From contig JAIRRL010000094.1 in the NCBI GenBank assembly GCA_031255985.1, forward strand, positions 1 through 18,608: a stretch of DNA of 18,608 nt, in the 5' to 3' direction. Every line of letters begins with the position of its first letter. The first letter of the stretch is position 1. Below, piece by piece: positions 13,766-18,608 of this stretch. This stretch comes from Gracilibacteraceae bacterium (lineage in GTDB: Bacteria; Bacillota; Desulfitobacteriia; Desulfitobacteriales; Syntrophobotulaceae). Made by a program: the position numbers and the translations under genes. Under the pieces are notes generated by a model. It did not search any database. It saw nothing but the letters and a program-made list of their open reading frames with translations, and had not been told where the DNA came from.

Positions 13766-14377
13766 TCAGAATCCGGCGATAGCCGTCAGAATCCCGACTC
13801 CCCATACGCCCATTACAACGAATAACACCAGGCTTATGCCCCGGCAGATTTTCTGCGAGTGATCGCCTATGGTAATGCCCCAGGAGATGAGGAATGTGAA
13901 AAGGCCGTTACAGAAATGATAAACAGCCGCCAGCAGTCCGAGCGCGTAAAGAGCGAAAAAGAGCGGGTTTTGTAAATAACCGGTCAGTCCGCTGATCACA
14001 TCCGCGGCTTCATGCACCATGAAACGCTGGAGATAGACGTGGAAAACAAGAAAGACCACCGTGATGAGCGCCGTGATCCGCTGTAAATAGAACGCCCAGT
14101 TGGCGCCGTATTTGTAGTCAAGGACGTTGTTTTTGGCGACGTAGACGATCCAGATTCCGTATACGGCGTGTACCAGCAGCGGAATGAAGATGATGATCAG
14201 TTCCAGCGCCCAAACCAAGGGCATGGTCTTCATGAAATTGATCACGGCCTCGTAGTTGGCCGAACCCCAAAATACGGTGGTATTCAATGATAAGTGAAAC
14301 AAGAGAAAGATGCCGATGGGAATTATTGCCAGCAAAGAATGAATCCGCCGAATCAAAAAATTACTTTTTTTATCCAA
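13766..14377 (-). CDS. sdhC: Succinate dehydrogenase/fumarate reductase cytochrome b subunit
   Basis: With 203 residues and about five membrane helices, this matches Bacillus-type diheme SdhC, which anchors SdhAB and exchanges electrons with menaquinone. Helix-borne histidines typical of the two hemes are seen in RRIHSLLAIIPIG and LFHLSLN (near the N-terminus), LLVHAVYGIWIV, VFHVYLQRFMVHEA and AVYHFCNGLF. I chose the TTG at 14375-14377 because GGAGG (14386-14390) lies eight bases upstream and the protein then begins LDKKSNFLIRR, right before the first helix. An upstream in-frame GTG at 14464 would add 29 low-complexity Gly/Arg residues and is unlikely. It is first of the sdhCAB trio, after a long structured leader. 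Confidence 0.92.
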   Translation of the reverse strand: MDKKSNFLIRRIHSLLAIIPIGIFLLFHLSLNTTVFWGSANYEAVINFMKTMPLVWALELIIIFIPLLVHAVYGIWIVYVAKNNVLDYKYGANWAFYLQRITALITVVFLVFHVYLQRFMVHEAADVISGLTGYLQNPLFFALYALGLLAAVYHFCNGLFTFLISWGITIGDHSQKICRGISLVLFVVMGVWGVGILTAIAGF

Positions 14378-14385
14378 ATGCTTCC

Positions 14386-14390
14386 CCTCC
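14386..14390 (-). promoter_or_regulatory. sdhC: Ribosome binding site deciding the sdhC TTG start
   Basis: GGAGG within GGGAGGGG stands eight bases before the TTG at 14375-14377, optimal spacing. Confidence 0.75.
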
Positions 14391-14678
14391 CTCTGAATTA
14401 GTCCATATCGGCGGCGCCCGCCGCCGTCAGTCGAAGCCGCAGTTCCGGCAAACCGCTGTTTCACCTCCCCTGTTTTTTTCGCCGTCGTCTGATTCAGAAA
14501 ACCGTAAAATCAGGCGAAATCCGCTCCCCCCTTTTTTCAGACGTCCTCTCCGGACGCCTCTTAACCGATTGTGAACCTCAAAAACCTGAGAAAACCGCGG
14601 TTTTTGATTCGTTGTATCTGCTGACTTCCTCCGCGTTGGTTGTTCGGAGGAAAAATCATGCCAAAATGATTGCGCCCG
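14391..14678 (-). promoter_or_regulatory. Structured leader upstream of sdhC (no gene)
   Basis: About 290 bases without a credible gene lie between cobO and sdhC. On reading it I find a weak hairpin (AATCAT/ATGATT, 14654-14671) just after cobO; an 8-bp hairpin with an 11-base loop (14626-14633 with 14645-14652); a perfect palindrome AAAACCGCGGTTTT (14591-14604); an 8-bp stem with one wobble (14539-14546 with 14552-14559); and a 7-bp GC stem (14409-14415 with 14420-14426) close to the sdhC ribosome binding site. No good -35/-10 pair was found. It probably holds a promoter, attenuator or operator for the sdh-fum-mmd genes, but none can be named. Confidence 0.45.
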
Positions 14679-15206
14679 TCAGAATTCTATGCCGCGGCGG
14701 GCGGGCACGCCCTCGTTGTAGGGATGTTTCCGGGCGAAGAATTCCGTCAGATAATCAGCGGCGTCCGTGATCAGGGGGCCCGCGTTGTGGCCGGTCAATA
14801 CCAGCTCGGCCGTCTCCGGCCGGCCGGCGGCCAGATCCACGAGTTCCTGCTCCGCCACTATGCCCAGATCGACGAGATCCAACGCCTCGTCCATGATCAC
14901 CAGATCGTAGGCGCCGCTCCCCATCGCCGTCGCCATTTCCGTGAGCGAGGCGCGCTGATCGCGCGTCACTTCCTGCTGTTCCTCCGGGGAGAGGTTGCGA
15001 AAAAATTTCTGCACCGGCGCTGTTTCCCAGAGTTTTACCCGGTCGCCCAATCCGGGCAGAACCTTGAGTTCCCCGGAGCGGCCGGATTTCATAAACTGCC
15101 CGTACAGCACCCGGTACCCCTGCCCTACCGCCCGGAGCAGCAAACCGAGCGCCGCCGTGCTTTTGCCCTTCCCGTAACCGATATATACATGCAAGCGGCC
15201 GGTCAT
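14679..15206 (-). CDS. cobO: Cob(I)yrinic acid a,c-diamide adenosyltransferase
   Basis: This 175-residue CobO/BtuR (CobA-type) enzyme transfers the adenosyl group of ATP to cob(I)alamin, making the adenosylcobalamin that the mutase in this block requires. The P-loop GYGKGKST (10-17) is present, as are the VIMDEALDLVDLG segment and the family's C-terminal signature HPYNEGVPARRGIEF. Its ATG overlaps the biotin ligase stop as ATGA, so a cobalamin-cofactor gene and a biotin-cofactor gene are translated as a pair. Corrinoid salvage is a plausible role as no other cobalamin synthesis gene is in view. Confidence 0.94.
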   Translation of the reverse strand: MTGRLHVYIGYGKGKSTAALGLLLRAVGQGYRVLYGQFMKSGRSGELKVLPGLGDRVKLWETAPVQKFFRNLSPEEQQEVTRDQRASLTEMATAMGSGAYDLVIMDEALDLVDLGIVAEQELVDLAAGRPETAELVLTGHNAGPLITDAADYLTEFFARKHPYNEGVPARRGIEF

Positions 15207-16090
15207 GGTTTCACTTCCTTAATATCACATAAAATCTCATTGGCGGCCGCCAGCGGCCGCACTCTTACTTCGCCGGAGCTGAGGGCTTTGCGGGTTCCGT
15301 CCTCCAGAGAGACGATCAGCTCGCCGTCGTCATTGATGGCGAGCGCCCGCGCCGGGTAGGAGCGGCCGCCTTCCAGACAGAGGACGCCGCGCCCCAGCAG
15401 ATTGGAGCGGCGGCGGTATTCCGCCATATAAGCCCGTTCTTCCAAATTCGCGTAAGCGGCGAAGAATTTATTTAATATCTCCGCCGTCAAGGCGCTCCGG
15501 ACATCCCATGCCGGGGCCAGATCGTACAGATAACCGGCGATCCCGCTCAGTTCGGCCGGAAAACCAGCCGGCGGAGGGGAAATATTTACGCCGACGCCCA
15601 GCACGACGTAATCCAGATCCTCCGTCTCATGGTAGAGCGAGCTTTCCGCCAGGATGCCGCAAACTTTTTTGTCGCCGCGAAAAATGTCGTTAACCCATTT
15701 GATCCGCGTCTCAAGGGAGCAGACTTCCTCAATCGCCTGAGAAACGGCGACGGCGGCCGCGACGGTTATGAGCGGCGCCGGCCCGCGGAAAGGACGCAGC
15801 AACACGCTTATATAGGCGCCGGTTCCGGCGGGAGAGAAAAACTCCCGCCCGTCGCGGCCTTTGCCCCGGCTCTGGCAGTCCGCCAAGACGACGGTTCCCG
15901 CCGCCGCCCCGTTTTCCGCCATTTCCTTCAGGCGCTCGTTCGTCGAGTCCACTACCTGATAATAATGACAGCGGCATACGGCGGCGGCGCCCCGCAGGCG
16001 CGACTCAACGCCGGCCGCCGTCGCGCCCGGATTGAGTCCGTTTTTTTCATCCTGTGCTGATTCGGCTGGGATCCGTTGCTGTAGCCGCAT
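15203..16090 (-). CDS. birA: Biotin--protein ligase (no DNA-binding domain)
   Basis: A 295-residue biotin ligase that activates biotin with ATP and attaches it to a carrier lysine, here most likely Lys35 of MmdC. Catalytic-domain motifs are VVDSTNERLKEMA (46-58), ADCQSRGKGRDGR (70-82, the biotinyl-AMP loop, usually GRGRxGR), SPAGTGAYISVLLRP, KWVNDI (131-136, usually KWPNDI) and KVCGILAE (142-149), plus a C-terminal SH3-like cap (GRSYPARALAINDDGELIVSL). The first 40 residues (NGLNPGATAAGVESRL) resemble the linker that follows the helix-turn-helix in repressor-type BirA, but no helix-turn-helix is encoded, so it should not act as a repressor. GAGG six bases before the ATG supports the start. 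Confidence 0.92.
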   Translation of the reverse strand: MRLQQRIPAESAQDEKNGLNPGATAAGVESRLRGAAAVCRCHYYQVVDSTNERLKEMAENGAAAGTVVLADCQSRGKGRDGREFFSPAGTGAYISVLLRPFRGPAPLITVAAAVAVSQAIEEVCSLETRIKWVNDIFRGDKKVCGILAESSLYHETEDLDYVVLGVGVNISPPPAGFPAELSGIAGYLYDLAPAWDVRSALTAEILNKFFAAYANLEERAYMAEYRRRSNLLGRGVLCLEGGRSYPARALAINDDGELIVSLEDGTRKALSSGEVRVRPLAAANEILCDIKEVKP

Positions 16091-16160
16091 TAGTCACCTC
16101 GCCGCCGGAAATACTGTTCCCAGAGTCTGCCGTCGCCATGCCGTTCCGGTTAGCCGGTTC

Positions 16161-17639
16161 TTATTTCATGGAACCTGTTTCCAGAAAACGCTGATGCCAG
16201 GAAAGAGCCTGGCTCAGGTCGTGCGGGGTGTGCTGGCTTTTCGCCGTTTTTTTCGCCTGTTCCAGATAAGAACGCAGCATCGGCCGGTAATCCGGATGCG
16301 AACAGTTTTCGATCAGCAGTTCCGCGCGCTCCAGCGGCGTTTTCCAGCGCAAGTCGGCCACGCCCTGCTCGGTCACGATGATCTGGGTGTCGTGTTCGGT
16401 GTGATCGACATGCGAGGCCATCGGCACGATGCAGGAGATGGCGCCTTTTTTGCCGACCGACTCCGTCGCGAAAATGTTGAGGGAGGCGTTGCGGGTGAAA
16501 TCGCCGGAACCGCCGATGCCGTTCATGACGGCGGAACCCGCGACGTGAGTGGAGTTCACATTTCCATAAATATCCACTTCGATGGGGGTGTTCATGGAAA
16601 CGAGACCCAGTCTCCGTATGAGCTCAGGATTATTGGATAATTCCTGCGAACGCAGAACCAGTTTTTCCCGGTAGGCGGCCAGATTGCCGTAAAAACGCTC
16701 CTGCGCGGCTTCGCTGAAGGAGACGGCGCAGGTCGTGGCGCCGAGGACGACTCCCTGGTCGAGCAAATCCAGCGCGGAATCCTGGAAGGTTTCCGTGTAC
16801 ATGGTCAGGCCGCGGAAACCGCTGTCGGCAAAGGCTTGCAATACGGCGTTCGCCACCGAACCCACGCCCGACTGCAGGGGCAGGAGGTTCTGGGGCAGAC
16901 GGCCCGCCGACACTTCGCTCTTGAGAAAATCAATAATATGTCCGCCGATGACGCGCGATATTTCATTGGGTTCGGTAAACGCGGGCGACTTGTCCTTGAG
17001 CTGCGTTACCACGATAGCGGCTATTTTCTCAGGCGGACAAGGGATGTAGTTCAGGCCGACCCGGTCGAGCGGATGTACGATCGGAATGGGTTTGGCGTTG
17101 GGGGGCAGGCCGATTTCAAAAACGTCGTGCATACCGATGATATCCAGCGGGATGGTCTCGTTCAGCTCGACTATGACCTTGTCCGCCACGCGGACAAAAG
17201 CGTCCGACGCGCCCATCGACGCGGCCGGAATCAGGCCGTTCTCCGTGATCGCGGCGCATTCAATCACCGCCGCGTCTATGTGGATGCCGCCCATCTGCCG
17301 GTTTACAAACGCCGGGACGTGTGAAAGGTGCATGTCGATATATCCGATTGAGCCTTCGTTGATCAAAGTGCGAGTGCTTTTGTTGGACTGATAGGAATAC
17401 CTCCGGCTGATAATGCCCGCCCGCGCCATGACGCCGTCCATATCGTCGCCCACGGACGCGCCGGTACATAACGTCAGGTTTTTCGCGTGGCCGGAGGCGG
17501 CCAAAGCCCCCGGTATCGCCTTGGGATAACCAACCAGGGTAAATCCGCTCATCCCCAAAGTCATCCCCGACGTAATCAGCGCAGCGGCTTGTTCAGCGGA
17601 CATAATCCTGCTTTGCAACCCGGTCGGAATTCGTGACAT
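16161..17639 (-). CDS. scpC: Succinate/propionate-type acyl-CoA:carboxylate CoA-transferase
   Basis: This 492-residue protein belongs to the acetyl-CoA hydrolase/transferase family and resembles succinyl-CoA CoA-transferases. It would move CoA from propionyl-CoA (or acetyl-CoA) to succinate, closing the cycle that feeds the mutase. The motif LTMYTETFQDSALDLLDQG holds the probable catalytic glutamate (Glu283). GVGSVANAVLQAF, STHVAGSAVMNGIGGSGDF and TEQGVADLRWKTPLERAE are typical family blocks. The start is the ATG at 17637-17639: GAGGT lies nine bases before it but directly abuts the in-frame GTG at 17648. A consensus promoter stands just upstream. Exact donor preference (propionyl- or acetyl-CoA) cannot be read from sequence; the neighbours favour propionyl-CoA. 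Confidence 0.9.
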   Translation of the reverse strand: MSRIPTGLQSRIMSAEQAAALITSGMTLGMSGFTLVGYPKAIPGALAASGHAKNLTLCTGASVGDDMDGVMARAGIISRRYSYQSNKSTRTLINEGSIGYIDMHLSHVPAFVNRQMGGIHIDAAVIECAAITENGLIPAASMGASDAFVRVADKVIVELNETIPLDIIGMHDVFEIGLPPNAKPIPIVHPLDRVGLNYIPCPPEKIAAIVVTQLKDKSPAFTEPNEISRVIGGHIIDFLKSEVSAGRLPQNLLPLQSGVGSVANAVLQAFADSGFRGLTMYTETFQDSALDLLDQGVVLGATTCAVSFSEAAQERFYGNLAAYREKLVLRSQELSNNPELIRRLGLVSMNTPIEVDIYGNVNSTHVAGSAVMNGIGGSGDFTRNASLNIFATESVGKKGAISCIVPMASHVDHTEHDTQIIVTEQGVADLRWKTPLERAELLIENCSHPDYRPMLRSYLEQAKKTAKSQHTPHDLSQALSWHQRFLETGSMK

Positions 17640-17682
17640 GACGATCACACCTCTTCCATAATTAATTTATTAAATTGTTTGT

Positions 17683-17712
17683 ATTATAATCCTTGATACC
17701 CAATTCTGTCAA
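17683..17712 (-). promoter_or_regulatory. Consensus sigma-A promoter of the propionate block
   Basis: On the minus strand a perfect TTGACA (17712-17707) and a perfect TATAAT (17688-17683) are separated by 18 bases. The predicted transcript begins near 17676, about 37 bases before the CoA transferase ATG. A small inverted repeat, AATTTA-A-TAAATT, lies in that 5' leader and could be an operator. It is the strongest promoter seen in the window. Confidence 0.88.
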
Positions 17713-17747
17713 TGCTTTTTTCGATTTTATTCGACAAAAGGCGTGAG

Positions 17748-17795
17748 ATAACCCCCTAAAATTTCCCAAATTTTAGGGGGTTATTAGGGGGTTAT
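17748..17795. terminator. 17-bp perfect hairpin with duplicated right arm
   Basis: Arms 17748-17764 and 17768-17784 are exactly complementary around a CCC loop. The outer 11 bases of the right arm (TAGGGGGTTAT) are repeated at once at 17785-17795, so the left arm has two possible partners. It sits between trpF and the CoA transferase promoter and probably insulates them as a terminator, though no long T-run follows on either strand. Confidence 0.6.
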
Positions 17796-17820
17796 TTACA
17801 TAAATCCGGAGCTGTTTGGC

Positions 17821-17842
17821 GGGACGCCGAAGGCGGCGTCCC
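17821..17842. repeat. GC-rich hairpin abutting the trpF stop (REP-like)
   Basis: GGGACGCCG (17821-17829) and CGGCGTCCC (17834-17842) form a perfect 9-bp stem with a four-base loop, touching the TAG of trpF. Such GGGACGCC palindromes resemble dispersed extragenic elements of some Firmicutes, but only one copy is in the window. It may act together with the next hairpin as a terminator. Confidence 0.45.
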
Positions 17843-18463
17843 CTACGGAGGCAGGGAACGAGCAGGACGCCGAACCAAGCGGACGAATTTCTCTATTTTT
17901 TCCATGTCCTTTAAGCCATCCGTTTCCACGCCGCTGCTCACGTCCACGCAGAAGGGGGAAAGCCGCTCAAACACATCGGAAATATTGTCAGGCGAAAGTC
18001 CGCCCGCAAGAAAATACGGCAATCCGCGATAGTGTTTCAGGATATTCCAGTCAAAAGCCCTGCCCGTACCGCCCCGCCGCGCCGAAAACGTATCAAACAG
18101 CAAATAATCGGCCTCGGCGGGCAGAGGCGGCAGCGAATCGCCAACGCTGACAGCCTTAATGACCGGGCAGCCGCATTTTTCCTTCAGGCGCAGAATATAC
18201 GCGCCGTCCTCGTCGCCGTGCAGCTGAATGAAATCAACGCTATGATTCAGGTACAGCGCCGATACAACATCAATGTTTTCGTTCACAAATACGCCGACGG
18301 CTTTAATGCGCGGGTCAAGCAGTTCTTTGAGCATTGCCGCGGTTTTCGCTTCCACTTTGCGTTTGCTTGGGGCAAATACAAAACCGATAAAATCCGGCAG
18401 TACGCGGTTTACGGCCTTGATATCCTCCGGACGGCGCAGACCGCATATCTTAACCTTGCTCAC
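17843..18463 (-). CDS. trpF: Phosphoribosylanthranilate isomerase
   Basis: This 206-residue TIM-barrel enzyme performs the Amadori rearrangement of phosphoribosylanthranilate in tryptophan synthesis. Family motifs in order are KICGLRRPEDI (catalytic Cys7), PDFIGFVFAPSKRKV, VGVFVNE, IQLHGDED, LLFDTFSARRGGTGRAFDW (with the catalytic Asp), FLAGGLSPDNI (phosphate binding) and VDVSSGVETDGLKD. The start is GTG, with GAGAGGA about eight bases upstream and only four bases after the trpC stop. The C-terminus (RRPARSLPP) runs up to a GC-rich palindrome and may be slightly altered by it. It belongs to a trp operon extending beyond the window and is not functionally tied to the propionate block. Confidence 0.95.
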   Translation of the reverse strand: MSKVKICGLRRPEDIKAVNRVLPDFIGFVFAPSKRKVEAKTAAMLKELLDPRIKAVGVFVNENIDVVSALYLNHSVDFIQLHGDEDGAYILRLKEKCGCPVIKAVSVGDSLPPLPAEADYLLFDTFSARRGGTGRAFDWNILKHYRGLPYFLAGGLSPDNISDVFERLSPFCVDVSSGVETDGLKDMEKIEKFVRLVRRPARSLPP

Positions 18464-18467
18464 GATA

Positions 18468-18608
18468 TCATCCTCTCAATGCGGCCAACGCCGCCTTTTT
18501 ATCGGGCGAACGCATGAGCGCCTCCCCCACCAGGACGGCGTCCACACCGTTTTGACGCAATTTTTCCACGTCCGCCGCCGTCCGGATGCCGCTCTCAGAT
18601 ACAAAAAG
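18468..18608 (-). CDS. trpC: Indole-3-glycerol phosphate synthase, C-terminal 46 residues
   Basis: The frame enters from the right window edge and ends in TGA. It begins LFVSESGIRTAADVEKLRQN and continues with GVDAVLVGEALMRSPD, the unmistakable end of TrpC: the SESGI phosphate-binding loop and the LVGE(A/S)LM strand. The enzyme closes the indole ring in tryptophan synthesis. The 5' part lies outside the window. The four-base gap to trpF fits the common trpC-trpF order. Confidence 0.92.
   Translation of the reverse strand, partial: LFVSESGIRTAADVEKLRQNGVDAVLVGEALMRSPDKKAALAALRG

Noticed and set aside
14378..14464. 29-residue N-terminal extension of sdhC from GTG at 14464
   Set aside because: It encodes a Gly/Arg-rich stretch unlike SdhC N-termini and passes through a hairpin; the TTG at 14377 has an ideal ribosome binding site and correct protein start.
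14650..14672. TTGGCATGATTTTTCC resembling a sigma-54 promoter downstream of cobO
   Set aside because: The -24 TGGC is present but the -12 TGC element is missing, and no enhancer-binding regulator is nearby.
17640..17648. GTG at 17648 as CoA transferase start
   Set aside because: The GAGGT ribosome binding site directly abuts this codon; the ATG at 17639 has normal spacing.

Overview
The window reads as chromosome of an anaerobic, propionate-forming Firmicute, most likely a Negativicute (Veillonella, Phascolarctobacterium or Succiniclasticum-like). This rests on gene content: a sodium-pump methylmalonyl-CoA decarboxylase, a two-subunit class I fumarase, a Bacillus-type SdhCAB, a split B12-dependent mutase, a succinate/propionate-type CoA transferase and strong GGAGG ribosome binding sites. 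Genus cannot be fixed from sequence reading alone. No rRNA, tRNA, CRISPR array or insertion sequence was recognised.

Region 1 (1-2780, plus strand) is accessory. It holds the 3' part of a divergent formylglycine-generating-enzyme/SUMF1-like gene, an AT-rich orphan gene, short leftover tails resembling SMI1/KNR4 (SUKH) immunity proteins, a phd-doc toxin-antitoxin pair with its own near-consensus promoter, a small orphan ORF, an octanucleotide tandem repeat and a DUF4253-like gene that appears to lack its C-terminus. A short sequence recurs at two gene junctions. The picture is of a cassette-built, partly decayed immunity or defence locus.

Region 2 (2782-17712, all minus strand) is one catabolic block. 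In transcription order: CoA transferase, biotin ligase, cobalamin adenosyltransferase, sdhC, sdhA, sdhB, fumA, fumB, mutase large subunit, mutase B12 subunit, meaB, epimerase, mmdA, a 44-residue membrane subunit, mmdB, mmdC, and then a clear intrinsic terminator. Together these turn malate into fumarate, succinate, succinyl-CoA, (R)- and (S)-methylmalonyl-CoA and finally propionyl-CoA plus CO2, with Na+ export at the decarboxylation. The CoA transferase can pass CoA from propionyl-CoA back to succinate. The block also carries the enzymes that mature its two cofactors: adenosylcobalamin for the mutase, and protein-bound biotin for the decarboxylase. A consensus sigma-A promoter precedes the CoA transferase. 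A structured leader of about 300 nt precedes sdhC, and a perfect hairpin separates fumB from the mutase.

Region 3 (17720-18608, minus strand) holds trpF and the 3' end of trpC, separated from the propionate block by hairpins. The most unusual single observation is that fumA appears to start at an ACG codon placed exactly where ATG would be expected.
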